From NCBI GenBank assembly GCA_040756735.1, contig JBFLYC010000017.1, forward strand, positions 1 through 64,000: a stretch of DNA of 64,000 bases. Reading direction: 5' to 3'. This DNA is from JBFLYC01 sp040756735 (GTDB taxonomy: Bacteria; Bacillota; DSM-16504; Desulfitibacterales; Desulfitibacteraceae). Both the position numbers and the translations under genes were made by a program. The notes under the pieces were generated by a model. The model had not been told where the DNA came from and did no database searches. It saw only the letters and a program-made list of their open reading frames with translations. This document shows, piece by piece, positions 8,522-17,940 of this stretch (the first letter of the stretch is position 1; each line of letters begins with the position of its first letter).

Positions 8522-9550
8522 TTGAAACCAATTGATAGAATACGCAAAATGAGTGCAGACCAACCCATTGACAGGATACCCTTTGTGCCGACATTATACG
8601 AACACTGTGCAGCATTGATTAATAAAACTCCTTCTCAAGTGGCCAGGAGCAAAGACCTGATTGTAGCAGCTCAGCTCAAAGGGTATGAAGTGTACGAACA
8701 TGACCTTATATCTGTTGGAATTGATATTTATAACATAGAAGTTGAAGCATTAGGCGGCAGCATTGTATATCCGGAAAACACCGATATCCCCGGTTTGACA
8801 AATCATATTTTAGAGGACACTGAGGTCTTGACATCATTAAAGGTACCAGATCCTGAAAGTGATGGCAGGATGCCTCTCATTTTGGATGCGGCAGAAAATA
8901 TCAAAAAAGAGGTGGGAAGTGAAGTCCTCGTAAACGGTACTATTGTAGGACCTTTTACACTGGCTGCGCTGCTGCGGGGATTTGAAAAGTTGATTATGGA
9001 CATGATGCTTAACCCGTGTTATGCTAGAGAACTACTAGGTTTTGCAGTGAAGGTCTGCCTTAAATATGGTGAAGCCATGGTGAAAAGGGGTTTGGGTTTA
9101 TCCATAAACGAATCCTGGATTGCGCCGCCCTTGTTGTCTCCAAGACTTTTTAGGGAACAGGTTTTCCCATGGGAGCAGTACCTAATCAATGAACTTAAGG
9201 CCAAGGGATTGGCCAATGTCGGTTTAATCTCCGGTGGCAACACAACTCCCATAGTAGATGACATGTTGAAAACCGGCACTTCTTTGATCATGGCAGATTA
9301 CAATTGTGACCTGGCTTATTTTAAGACAAAGGCTGATCAAGCAGGTGTTGTGCTGAGAGGTTGTATAGATTCAAAGTTACTGGAAAGAGGTTCAAAAGAA
9401 ATGATCTATGATGCCGTAAATAGGGTGCTGGATGTAGGAGTTTCCAACGGTAAATTTGTAATTGGATGTGGTGTTGTCTCTTATACCACTCCGAAGGAAC
9501 AGGTACTGCTCTTCAAACAGGCGGTAATGGACTACTTTAAGATGAACTAG
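8522..9550 (+). CDS. Uroporphyrinogen decarboxylase family protein (MtaA/CmuA-like)
   Basis: A 342-residue TIM-barrel protein of the UroD/MtaA superfamily, whose members decarboxylate uroporphyrinogen or transfer methyl groups between corrinoid proteins and thiols. Recognisable parts are PIDRIPFVPTLYEH at the N-terminus, NGTIVGPFTLAALLRGFEKL near residue 140 and GCGVVSYTTPKEQV near the C-terminus. The zinc-binding segment expected in MtaA (HxCGNTTP) reads ISGGNTTPIVDD, so the usual histidine and cysteine are absent; zinc-thiol chemistry is therefore doubtful. The start is TTG after ATGGAGGTG. It lies 33 bases after dctM, so it probably acts on the imported substrate. Confidence 0.8.
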   Translation: MKPIDRIRKMSADQPIDRIPFVPTLYEHCAALINKTPSQVARSKDLIVAAQLKGYEVYEHDLISVGIDIYNIEVEALGGSIVYPENTDIPGLTNHILEDTEVLTSLKVPDPESDGRMPLILDAAENIKKEVGSEVLVNGTIVGPFTLAALLRGFEKLIMDMMLNPCYARELLGFAVKVCLKYGEAMVKRGLGLSINESWIAPPLLSPRLFREQVFPWEQYLINELKAKGLANVGLISGGNTTPIVDDMLKTGTSLIMADYNCDLAYFKTKADQAGVVLRGCIDSKLLERGSKEMIYDAVNRVLDVGVSNGKFVIGCGVVSYTTPKEQVLLFKQAVMDYFKMN

Positions 9551-9588
9551 TGTAATATCTGCATCTGTGGAAAGGATGGATTATCAAG

Positions 9589-10680
9589 ATGAAGCTGGTT
9601 AAAGCAATGGTTTTAAAAGAGTTTAACAACCCTCTGGATCTAGAAGAACTGGAGGTTCCAGATATAAAAGATGGTGAGTTGTTGGTAAAAATAGATGCTG
9701 CAGGAGTGTGCGGTTCAGATGCACATATGTGGCGGGGAAGGGATCCCCGTACACCTTTGCCCATGGTACCGGGGCATGAAGGAGTTGGTACCGTTGCAGC
9801 GGTTAAAGGCAGTAAGCAAACTGTTCTAGGCCAATCCTTAAAAGAGGGTGACAGAATACTTTGGAACAGGGGAATTAGCTGCGGCAAGTGCTATTACTGT
9901 CAGGTTGTAAAGCAGCCGGCCCTTTGTGAAAATAGGTGGGCATATGGTATTCACCGCAGTTCTAATGAACGCCCGTACCTTGTTGGCTGCTACGCAGAAT
10001 ATATTTTGTTGGACGCCAGGACGGATGTGTTTATGATACCGGACCATGTTCCTCCCGAGGTTTTAGTATCAGCTTCTTGTTCGGGGGCAACAACAGCTCA
10101 TGGTTTTGACCTGGCCCCGCCATGTCCTGGAGACACCGTGGTGATTTTAGGGCCTGGTCCCTTGGGTATCTATGCAGCAGCCTTTGCCCAAGGGTATGGT
10201 GCAGGTGAAATTGTGGTTATTGGCGGAACCCCAGAAAGGTTGGCCATGTGCAGGGAATTTGGCGCCACAAGAACCTTGGATAGAAATAAACTGACTGAAG
10301 CTGAAAGATTTAAGGCAGTTTTGGAGCTTACACAGGGCCGTGGGGCGGATATGGTCTTTGAAGCTGTTGGCAGTCCGGCAGCAGTTAAGGAAGGCCTTGG
10401 CTTGACAAGGATTGGAGGAAAGTTTGTTTCCGCAGGTTTTGGTGAACCCAATGGGACAGTACAGATAGACTGTTTTAAAGATATTGTCAGGAAAAATCTG
10501 CACTATCAAGGAGTATGGGTAAGTGATACCAGGCATGCCTACCGGGCCTGCCAGATGGTTTTAAATAATGTGCAGTTGTTTAGCAAAATGATCACCCATA
10601 GATATTCATTGGAGGATGCAACATTGGCCTTAAAGGAAATGGAAGCAAAAAACGCAGTCAAGGCTGTTTTGCTTCCCTAA
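9589..10680 (+). CDS. Zinc-dependent medium-chain alcohol dehydrogenase
   Basis: Cytoplasmic NAD(P)-dependent dehydrogenase, 363 residues, MDR superfamily. The catalytic zinc region is VCGSDAHMWRG and GHEGVGTV, and structural zinc cysteines are seen in SCGKCYYCQ plus a later Cys (ALCENRW). The Rossmann motif is VVILGPGPLGIYAAAFA near residue 185, followed by GADMVFEAVGSP. It sits between the UroD-family gene and the flavoprotein gene with short gaps. The substrate is probably a secondary alcohol or polyol-like compound, but nothing in the sequence specifies it. Confidence 0.9.
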   Translation: MKLVKAMVLKEFNNPLDLEELEVPDIKDGELLVKIDAAGVCGSDAHMWRGRDPRTPLPMVPGHEGVGTVAAVKGSKQTVLGQSLKEGDRILWNRGISCGKCYYCQVVKQPALCENRWAYGIHRSSNERPYLVGCYAEYILLDARTDVFMIPDHVPPEVLVSASCSGATTAHGFDLAPPCPGDTVVILGPGPLGIYAAAFAQGYGAGEIVVIGGTPERLAMCREFGATRTLDRNKLTEAERFKAVLELTQGRGADMVFEAVGSPAAVKEGLGLTRIGGKFVSAGFGEPNGTVQIDCFKDIVRKNLHYQGVWVSDTRHAYRACQMVLNNVQLFSKMITHRYSLEDATLALKEMEAKNAVKAVLLP

Positions 10681-10711
10681 CTGATACCCACAAAGAGGTG
10701 ATATACACAAG

Positions 10712-12553
10712 ATGAAGAAGATTTCTTGCCATGTTTTGGTCATAGGAGGAGGCGGCGCTGGGCTGAGAGCAGCCCTGGCAGCAAAGGAAGAAAACCCTGA
10801 TTTAAAAGTTACTCTTGCTACAAAGGGTATTTTAGGTAAAAGCGGGGTAACGGCTGTAGCATGCTCTGACAGGATGGCTTTCCATGCTGCTTTACCTCAT
10901 ACTGAGCCCATAGGTGCTGAGTCCTGGAAATACCATGCCAGGGATATATATGAGATAGGTGGAAAGGTATCAGATGGACATTTAGCTGAAATACTGGCAA
11001 AAAATGCTGAGGATGCTTTTAACTACCTTGATAAGCTAGGTGTTCCCTTTGTAAAAAAGGGGGGGATACCTGATCAATTTATTACTGACGGATCAGAGTA
11101 TGCCAGGGCCTGTTATACAGGGCCAAAAACTGCGGTACATATAGAAGAAGCCCTGGTCAGGGAGATAAAAAATCAGGCTGTCCAGGTTATTGAGCACTGC
11201 ATGATTGACAGGATTATTGTCAGGGAGGGCAGGGTTATTGGTGCCGTAGGCATTGATGCAACACATAACAACCTTGAGGAAGCTCTGCTTGTCTTCGATA
11301 CGGAAAATATTATCCTGGCCACAGGAGGGGCAGGAGAGGCATACAGTTATAATGTTTTTCCTAAAGGCGCCACAGGAGATGCCTATGCGCTGGCATATGA
11401 AGCCGGAGCTGAACTAGTAAATATGGAGTTCATACAAATTGGCATTGCCTCTACAAAAACAAAGCTCAACTGTTCGGGCAGCGCCATGAGGGCCATTCCA
11501 AGATTTATAAATGACAAAGGGGAGGAATTTCTACCTGCTTATTTCCCAAAAGGGATTCCCTTGACAGAGATTTATGACTGCGTCTTTCAAAAGGGAGCCA
11601 GCTGGCCGGTAACCTTTGAACATAAAACTCATGTAATTGATATAGCTGTATATAAAGAAATGTGTAAAGGCAGAAGGGTTTTCCTGGATTATGCAAAAAA
11701 TCCTCAGGATTTTGAGTTTTCCAAGCTAAGCCCCAGATGGCAGGAACGATACCGGACAGAGATGTCCCTTGACCTTGGAGATGAATTGCGGCAGTTGACA
11801 CCTCTTAACCGCCTCAAGGAGATAAACCCTGCAACAATCATGTGGTTAAAGGAACGGGGCATAGACCTGGAAGCTGGGGATCAAGTTGAAATAGCAACAT
11901 GTATCCAGCACTTTCAAGGCGGGGTGAAGATAGGCGCTAAAGGAGAAACAAAAATCACCGGTCTATATGCCGTTGGAGAATGTGCAGGCGGGCAGCACGG
12001 TGCCAATAGACCGGGAGGTAATGCTTTGCTGGACTGTCAAGTTTTCGGAAAGATTGCCGGTATTGATGCGGCGAGAAGATGCGTTCAGCATTACCCTGGC
12101 GGGGAAAAGCATAGAGAGGAAATCAATAGGGTAGTTGATGATTTCATATGTTTTGTAAAAGAACTGGAAGCCAACAGAGAAGGCCACCCTGCTGAACTGG
12201 TGAAAGAAAAACTGCAGGAATTAATGCATGCTTCTGCCAGTGTTGTGCGTACTGAAACAGGTTTGACAAAAGCCCTTAAAAAGCTGGGACTTTTGCAAAA
12301 CCTGCCTTTAGCAGTGGATGAAAATGGATATGATTATGCTTTAGAGACAAAAAACCTGCTCATTGTTGCTCAGATGATTCTTCAGGCTGCGAAAATCAGA
12401 AGGGAGAGCAGGGGACCCCATTTATTTTTTGAGAATTTTGCTGACAATACTCCTATACCCCGCAAGGACCCACAGTGGCAGAAGTACATTATAATCAGCA
12501 AGAAAGAAGATGGTATGGAAATTAAAATTAAAAAACCTCCCGGACTTAGTTAA
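10712..12553 (+). CDS. FAD-dependent fumarate reductase/succinate dehydrogenase-type flavoprotein
   Basis: A 613-residue FAD-binding enzyme of the FrdA/SdhA/AprA superfamily. The N-terminal dinucleotide motif is VLVIGGGGAGLRAALAA, with ATKGILGKSGVT after it, ATGGAGEAYSYNVFPKGATG near residue 210 and the C-terminal GANRPGGNALLDCQVFGK. In fumarate reductases the active-site loop reads FHPTG; here the equivalent stretch is NMEFIQIGIAS, so the catalytic histidine is missing and the enzyme probably reduces or oxidises something other than fumarate. No iron-sulfur or membrane partner subunit is next to it; the next gene encodes an Old Yellow Enzyme homologue. Confidence 0.87.
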   Translation: MKKISCHVLVIGGGGAGLRAALAAKEENPDLKVTLATKGILGKSGVTAVACSDRMAFHAALPHTEPIGAESWKYHARDIYEIGGKVSDGHLAEILAKNAEDAFNYLDKLGVPFVKKGGIPDQFITDGSEYARACYTGPKTAVHIEEALVREIKNQAVQVIEHCMIDRIIVREGRVIGAVGIDATHNNLEEALLVFDTENIILATGGAGEAYSYNVFPKGATGDAYALAYEAGAELVNMEFIQIGIASTKTKLNCSGSAMRAIPRFINDKGEEFLPAYFPKGIPLTEIYDCVFQKGASWPVTFEHKTHVIDIAVYKEMCKGRRVFLDYAKNPQDFEFSKLSPRWQERYRTEMSLDLGDELRQLTPLNRLKEINPATIMWLKERGIDLEAGDQVEIATCIQHFQGGVKIGAKGETKITGLYAVGECAGGQHGANRPGGNALLDCQVFGKIAGIDAARRCVQHYPGGEKHREEINRVVDDFICFVKELEANREGHPAELVKEKLQELMHASASVVRTETGLTKALKKLGLLQNLPLAVDENGYDYALETKNLLIVAQMILQAAKIRRESRGPHLFFENFADNTPIPRKDPQWQKYIIISKKEDGMEIKIKKPPGLS

Positions 12554-12590
12554 GTCAGGAAGGGTGCAAAGATAGGGAGGTTAATAGTTG

Positions 12591-13940
12591 ATGGCTGATT
12601 TTAAAAAGTTTAACTATAAAAATTCTCAAGAACTTAGTGAAGAAATTAATGAACTAGGGGTAAACATTGATGCGAATGATGATCTAGCTCCCTTAGTGCA
12701 GAGAAAGACAATAGGGATGCATATTCTGCCTAATCCTTTGGTTATTCATCCCATGGAAGGCTGTGATGGAACAGAAAATGGTCTTCCCTCAGATTTGACA
12801 TTCAGGCGCTATAAACGCTTTGCCAGGGGAGGGGCCGGATTAATCTGGTTCGAGGCTACAGCAGTGGTACCTGAAGGAAGAGCCAATCCCAGGCAGCTGC
12901 TTATAAATAGGGAAACCCTGCCGCACTTTAAAAAACTAGTAGCCATGGTCAGCAAGGAAGCTGAAGACAGCATGGGGATTGGTCATAAACCTGTGTGTAT
13001 TCTACAGCTTACCCATTCGGGACGTTACAGCAAACCTTATGGAAAACCCCAACCTATAATAGCCTTTAATGATGCTAACTTGGATGCCAGGTCCGGTGTT
13101 GAACCGGATACAAAGCTCGTATCCGATGATTACCTGGACCGGTTACAGGGGAAGTATGTGGAAGCAGCCTGTCTAGCCAGGGAAGCAGGCTTTGACGGGG
13201 TAGATATCAAATCATGCCACAGGTACTTATTATCTGAACTTTTGGCCGGTCATACACGTCATGGAAAATATGGCGGCAGTTTTGAAAATCGCACCCGGTT
13301 TCTCTTGGAAACCGTGGACAAAGTGCGCAGTATCACAGGAGAGGGTTTTATCCTTGCAGTAAGGATGAATGCCTTTGATGGCTTACCTTACCCCTATGGC
13401 TGGGGAGTTAGTAGAGAAGACGAAAACTTGCCGGACTTGTCCGAACCCAAACAGCTTGTACAGCTTCTTAATAAAAAAGGAGTTTCTGTGGTGAGCATTA
13501 CTGCCGGTAATCCCTATTATAAAAAGCCGTATATAACCAGGCCCTTTGATGTGCCCGTGGCAGGAGCGCCTTTTCCTGATGAGCATCCATTAGAAAGTGT
13601 TTCGAGGCTGTTTTTGCTGGCCAGGGAGATCCAGAAGGCAGTACCCAAGGTTGCAGTGGTTGGAGGTGGATACAGCTGGCTCAGGCAGTACTCAGCAAAT
13701 GCTGCAGCAGCTCACATTGCCAAAGGGGATGTAAGCCTGGTCGGTTTTGGGCGGTTTGCCTTTGCATATCCTGATTTTGCTAAAGATATTCTTGAATGTG
13801 GCAGCCTTGACAAATCAAAAGTATGTATTGCCTGCAGCAAATGTACCCAGATTATGCGTGACAAGGGACGAACTGGCTGTGTAATTAGAGATAGCGAAAT
13901 CTACTTGCCCATTTATAAGCAAGGGCGGGAAGGGTTTTAG
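12591..13940 (+). CDS. Old Yellow Enzyme-family NADH:flavin oxidoreductase
   Basis: FMN TIM-barrel ene-reductase of 449 residues. Signatures are LQLTHSGRYSKPYGKPQP near residue 140, the barrel motif CHRYLLSELLAGHTRHGKYG near residue 205 and GGSFENRTRFLLE. The C-terminal CIACSKCTQIMRDKGRTGC resembles the 4Fe-4S site of 2,4-dienoyl-CoA reductase and trimethylamine dehydrogenase, but the C-terminal FAD/NAD domains of those enzymes are absent. The usual HxAHGYL reads KSCHRYL, so the first histidine is changed. ATG 12591 lies ten bases after GGGAGG. It may receive electrons from, or act next to, the upstream flavoprotein. Confidence 0.9.
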   Translation: MADFKKFNYKNSQELSEEINELGVNIDANDDLAPLVQRKTIGMHILPNPLVIHPMEGCDGTENGLPSDLTFRRYKRFARGGAGLIWFEATAVVPEGRANPRQLLINRETLPHFKKLVAMVSKEAEDSMGIGHKPVCILQLTHSGRYSKPYGKPQPIIAFNDANLDARSGVEPDTKLVSDDYLDRLQGKYVEAACLAREAGFDGVDIKSCHRYLLSELLAGHTRHGKYGGSFENRTRFLLETVDKVRSITGEGFILAVRMNAFDGLPYPYGWGVSREDENLPDLSEPKQLVQLLNKKGVSVVSITAGNPYYKKPYITRPFDVPVAGAPFPDEHPLESVSRLFLLAREIQKAVPKVAVVGGGYSWLRQYSANAAAAHIAKGDVSLVGFGRFAFAYPDFAKDILECGSLDKSKVCIACSKCTQIMRDKGRTGCVIRDSEIYLPIYKQGREGF

Positions 13941-13960
13941 TAATATTAAAAAGTTTCTAC

Positions 13961-15925
13961 TCATCCTGACACTACCGCTCCTCCCCTGGTTTTCTTCCTG
14001 GTGATATAATGGAAGGCCATGGCTAGAACCAGTATAACTAAGCCGATAGCATCAGTTCTCAAACCCGGGTTTATCATCATAACGGCTCCACCAAAAAATA
14101 ACAATTGTTCTAAAATAAATAACTGCCGTATAAAATAGGCTTTGGTGGCTATCGCTAAGCCGAAAACACCAATTAATCCTGTTATAAAGGCAATTCCCAC
14201 CGCCAGGATACTTGGACTTTCAAAAAGAATAACAGGATTAAAGGCAAACATAAATGGTATGATAAAACCTGCTAAAGTAAGTTTTAAAGCAGTCCAAGCT
14301 GTTTTCATAGGTTCAGCGCCTGCTATTCCGGCGGCAGTATATGAAGCCAGGGCAACAGGAGGTGTTACGTTAGAGAGAGCTCCAAACCAAAATACAAAGA
14401 AATGTGCAGCCAGGGGCAAAACACCTAGCTTAACAAGGGCCGGTGCAGCAACTATAGCTACAATAATATAAAGCGCTGTAGAAGGCAGCCCAAAGCTTAA
14501 GACAATGGAAGTCAGCATTACCAGGGCCAATGCCGCAAAAACAGAGCCGCCTGAAAGATTAACAATATTGTAGGCCATGACTGAACCAATCCCGGTCATT
14601 GCAGCCACACCTACAATGATACCTACCGAGGCACAGGCGATTCCTACCTGAATTGAACCTAAAGCTCCATGTTCTAAAGCCCAGAGCAGTTTTTTAAGGC
14701 CAATCCTGCATTCTTTATTGGTGTAACTTGCTGCAATGGTTGCAATAATTCCTGCAAATCCTGCATAAAGGGGAGTCTTACCTGATATAAGTACCCAGAT
14801 GATGACTATTATTGGGAGTAACAAGGCACCTCGTTCGAGGAAAACTTTTTTTAAAGAGGGGATGTCATTTTTTTCTAAGCCTTTTAACCCTAAACGCTTG
14901 GCTTCTATATCAATCATTATCATAACTGCTGCAAAATACAATAAGGCAGGGACTATAGCCGCAGTAACGATTCGCAAGTATGGTACGCCTAAAAATGAAG
15001 CCATGATAAAGGCTGCAGCGCCCATAATAGGAGGCATGATCATGCCTCCTGTAGAGGCAGCAGCTTCTACTGCTCCTGCAAAAAATGGTTTGTATCCGAT
15101 TCTCTTCATTAGTGGTATGGTAAAAGACCCAGTAGTGGCCACATTGGCAGCAGGGCTGCCGCTTAAGGTTCCCATCAGGGCGCTGGATATGACTGCTACC
15201 TGTGCCGGGCCTCCTCGCATTCTACCTGCCAGTCCCAACGCCAGATCGTTAAAGAGGCCTGATGCTCCACTGGCAGTCAAAAAGGCGCCAAAAAGAATAA
15301 AAAGGAAAATAAAGGTTGCAGAAACTGTTAGAGTAATGCCAAAAAGGCCTTCGTAAGTTAAGTACATGCGGTAAAGGATACGCGTCCAGTCTAAACCGGC
15401 ATGCCCAAAAAGACCTGGAAAATAGGGGCCATAGGCAGCATAAATCAAAAAGAATACAGATAGGGCAGGTATCAACCAGCCAACCACCCTCCGAGCTGCT
15501 TCCAGGGTAAGCACTATGGCAATAATGGCAAAAACATAATCCCGGGAAATAGCTATGGAACCCCTCTTAAGATGCAGGTCATTATAAAAAAACAAGATGT
15601 ATAATCCTACACTTATACTAAAAATGATTAAAATAATGTCCAGCTTTGATAATTTGTCCCTGGGTGAATTTTTTCGGGCAGGGAATAGGGTAAAGGTTAA
15701 AACTAATAAAAAACTAAGGTGAACGGCATTTCTAAAAATTTCCGGAACAACCCCTATGCTATTGACCCAAATCTGAAACAAAGAAAAGCTTATGGCAACA
15801 GCTGCCACGATTTTCCCCTTGGTACCTGTAAATTTTCTTTTAATACCTTCTTCAGCTATGTTGGATTGGCACTCGGCTGTCGCTTGCGGCTGTTCCCCGG
15901 TGCCAAGGGTTTGTTTCATTGACAT
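13961..15925 (-). CDS. TRAP transporter fused permease (TAXI type, 4TM/12TM)
   Basis: A 654-residue membrane protein that fuses the DctQ-like and DctM-like parts, the form found in TAXI-type TRAP systems. It shows about eighteen hydrophobic segments, the motif MGTLSGSPAANVATTGSFTI near residue 255, GGMIMPPIMGAAAFIMASF and FGLPSTALYIIVAIVAAPAL. ATG 15925 follows AAGGAG by five bases; GTG 15931 and ATG 15919 are less well placed. It is converging with the OYE gene (20-base gap) and is downstream of its receptor gene, with which it forms the transporter. Confidence 0.93.
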   Translation of the reverse strand: MSMKQTLGTGEQPQATAECQSNIAEEGIKRKFTGTKGKIVAAVAISFSLFQIWVNSIGVVPEIFRNAVHLSFLLVLTFTLFPARKNSPRDKLSKLDIILIIFSISVGLYILFFYNDLHLKRGSIAISRDYVFAIIAIVLTLEAARRVVGWLIPALSVFFLIYAAYGPYFPGLFGHAGLDWTRILYRMYLTYEGLFGITLTVSATFIFLFILFGAFLTASGASGLFNDLALGLAGRMRGGPAQVAVISSALMGTLSGSPAANVATTGSFTIPLMKRIGYKPFFAGAVEAAASTGGMIMPPIMGAAAFIMASFLGVPYLRIVTAAIVPALLYFAAVMIMIDIEAKRLGLKGLEKNDIPSLKKVFLERGALLLPIIVIIWVLISGKTPLYAGFAGIIATIAASYTNKECRIGLKKLLWALEHGALGSIQVGIACASVGIIVGVAAMTGIGSVMAYNIVNLSGGSVFAALALVMLTSIVLSFGLPSTALYIIVAIVAAPALVKLGVLPLAAHFFVFWFGALSNVTPPVALASYTAAGIAGAEPMKTAWTALKLTLAGFIIPFMFAFNPVILFESPSILAVGIAFITGLIGVFGLAIATKAYFIRQLFILEQLLFFGGAVMMINPGLRTDAIGLVILVLAMAFHYITRKKTRGGAVVSG

Positions 15926-16014
15926 GTTCACTCCTTTTCGGTGAAGATATAAAGAAGGAAGGGGCTAAGAAGCGAAAAATCATGCCCCTCCCTGAAACTA
16001 TTACAGTTTTGATG

Positions 16015-17046
16015 TTATTTTGGTGGAACCAGGTGGTCTGGAATATCTAGTCCTTTTTCTTTGAAGTATTTATAAGCTCCTGGATGCAAGGGCGCCGGCA
16101 ATCCGTCCAGTGCAGTCGCTAACTTAATGTCTTTTGCGGCGTCATGGGCTTCATACATGAATTGGAGGTTTTCAAAGAGCGTCTTGGTCAATAGATAAAC
16201 AACCTCTTCATCTGTTGTATCGCTGACAGCCAGCCAGTTAGGCTGTGCAATTGTCATAATTGGTTTTGTTTGGCCTGTATAAGTGCCGGCAGGAATTTCA
16301 AACATGTACCAGGTATGAAAAACGTTGTTGATACCGCCAAGGTTTTCCGGTGTAAATTCAAGTACTTCTACTTCAATGGGGCTGGCAAATAAATCAGACA
16401 CTGCTGCCACAGGGGGACCTGCCGGCATGGAAGCCCCGGCAATCCGCATGTCTTTCATGGCGGATGCTGATTCGGTATAACCAAGGTACTCAGGTGTTAT
16501 GTCATTTACAGTAAGACCAAGACCTTTAAGAATAACAAGGGTAGAACTCTCAGTCCCGCTGCCTGATGGTCCCACAGACATCCTGAGTCCTTTTATGTCC
16601 ATTATGTTTCCGGTTTTTACAGATTTCTTGTTGACAACAAAGTGTTCCACGTTGGGCCATAGCATTGAGATGGATCGGAGCCCTTCGTATTTTTTGCCCT
16701 CAAAGGTGCCTTCTCCTTTCCAAGCCATTGCCCCAATAAGACCCTGCATGATGGCCAGTTGAGCTTCACCCTTGCGCAGGATATCTATGTTTTCTACTGA
16801 ACCTGCTGAGGATTGAGCTGAAACCTTTATACCCTGATCAATAAGCTTTTCGGTCCATAAAGTACCCATTGCCACACCAATTGGATAGTAAGTTCCACCT
16901 GTGGAAGCAGTGGTTATGGTCAAAAATTGGGTTTTAGGTGCAGGTGCTTGACCGCCGTCATCTTTTTTGCCGGAAGCACATGCAGCCAAAGCAATGCTTA
17001 GCATCAAAACCATTAAAAATAAGAGTGGTTTAAACCTCCAGTTCAT
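16015..17046 (-). CDS. TAXI-family TRAP transporter solute receptor
   Basis: Exported receptor of 343 residues with a lipoprotein-type leader (lipobox AAC at residues 21-23) and the TAXI hallmark ITTASTGGTYYPIGVAMGTL near residue 47, followed by SAQSSAGSVENIDILRKGEA and GLRMSVGPSGSGTESSTLVI. TAXI receptors usually bind glutamate, ketoglutarate-like or other carboxylates. It is 89 bases upstream of the fused permease on the same strand and 132 bases downstream of the gntR stop, so the three form one locus. Confidence 0.93.
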   Translation of the reverse strand: MNWRFKPLLFLMVLMLSIALAACASGKKDDGGQAPAPKTQFLTITTASTGGTYYPIGVAMGTLWTEKLIDQGIKVSAQSSAGSVENIDILRKGEAQLAIMQGLIGAMAWKGEGTFEGKKYEGLRSISMLWPNVEHFVVNKKSVKTGNIMDIKGLRMSVGPSGSGTESSTLVILKGLGLTVNDITPEYLGYTESASAMKDMRIAGASMPAGPPVAAVSDLFASPIEVEVLEFTPENLGGINNVFHTWYMFEIPAGTYTGQTKPIMTIAQPNWLAVSDTTDEEVVYLLTKTLFENLQFMYEAHDAAKDIKLATALDGLPAPLHPGAYKYFKEKGLDIPDHLVPPK

Positions 17047-17178
17047 TAGTACTTGCCCCCTTCTTTTAAAAATATTTTGTAATTTCTGTTAATTTCTATG
17101 GTTAAATAAAATAGATTATAGAAAATTGCGAATTCCCACCTCCCTGTGACCATTTTTGCCCGTACTTAGTATTTAGTT

Positions 17179-17877
17179 TTACAAGATTGATTTCACCTTG
17201 GCAATCATTGTTTCCAAGTGTTCGGTCATGGCTTCCCTGGCTTTTTGACTATCTCGGGATTCAATGGCCTTCAAAATGTTTTCGTGTTGTTTCAGAATCA
17301 TTTTAGGTCCAGATGGTCTTGTCAGGGTTTCTTGCCTGGTTTTACTGATAGCATCTTTAAGAATATCCGAGATTGATGACATTACCTGCAAATACAGCTT
17401 ATTACCAGTAATCTCAGAGATAAGAACATGAAAATTATAGTCGGCCTCAGCTCCCAGATTGTTATTATTAACATCATTTTCAAGATTCTGATATGCCTTG
17501 CGTAACCTGGCTATACCTTGTTTTGATGCTCTGCGGGCGGCTAAATCCGCTGCTTCTGTTTCTATTCCCTTTCTCAGTTCCAACAGTTCAAGGATATTCT
17601 CCCGGTCCCTGTTGATTATATCTATAATGGGCTCGCCGATGGATGGGAAAACTGTCTTTTTTACCAGGGTGCCTTTGCCGGGAGATATGTGGACTATCCC
17701 TGACCTTCTTAAAAGCAGCATAGCTTCCCTGATGGCCGAACGGCTAACACCAAACTGTTCGGCAAGTTCATGCTCGGGTGGAAGATAGTCCCCTTCTTGA
17801 AAATGCCCGTCGGTTATCATATCTTTGAGTTTATCGTATACCAGCTCATATACTTGCTTTTTTTGAATTAGGTCCAT
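17179..17877 (-). CDS. GntR-family regulator, FadR (FCD) subfamily
   Basis: A 232-residue DNA-binding regulator. The N-terminal winged helix contains EGDYLPPEHELAEQFGVSRS and AIREAMLLLRRSGIVHI; the C-terminal all-helical FCD domain contains DYNFHVLISEITGNKLYLQV, whose Asp and His residues form the usual metal/effector site. It is divergent from nothing nearby but upstream of the TAXI transporter on the same strand, and most likely controls it in response to the imported acid. Confidence 0.92.
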   Translation of the reverse strand: MDLIQKKQVYELVYDKLKDMITDGHFQEGDYLPPEHELAEQFGVSRSAIREAMLLLRRSGIVHISPGKGTLVKKTVFPSIGEPIIDIINRDRENILELLELRKGIETEAADLAARRASKQGIARLRKAYQNLENDVNNNNLGAEADYNFHVLISEITGNKLYLQVMSSISDILKDAISKTRQETLTRPSGPKMILKQHENILKAIESRDSQKAREAMTEHLETMIAKVKSIL

Positions 17878-17912
17878 TATCTCTGCAGCTCCCTGTAAAT
17901 ATCCAATTATCT

Positions 17913-17940
17913 AAACATCGGATGTTTCGTTGTTCTAACA
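17913..17940. promoter_or_regulatory. Candidate GntR operator palindromes
   Basis: AAACATC-G-GATGTTT (17913-17927) is a perfect 7-bp inverted repeat around one base, and TGTTCTAACA (17931-17940) is a second short palindrome right beside it. Both lie within 65 bases upstream of the gntR-like start, a typical place for autoregulation by FadR-type proteins. Not verified against a known motif. Confidence 0.4.

Noticed and set aside
14142..15356. Long plus-strand frames opposite the TAXI permease
   Set aside because: They mirror a clear membrane-protein gene on the other strand and show low-complexity compositions typical of antisense frames.
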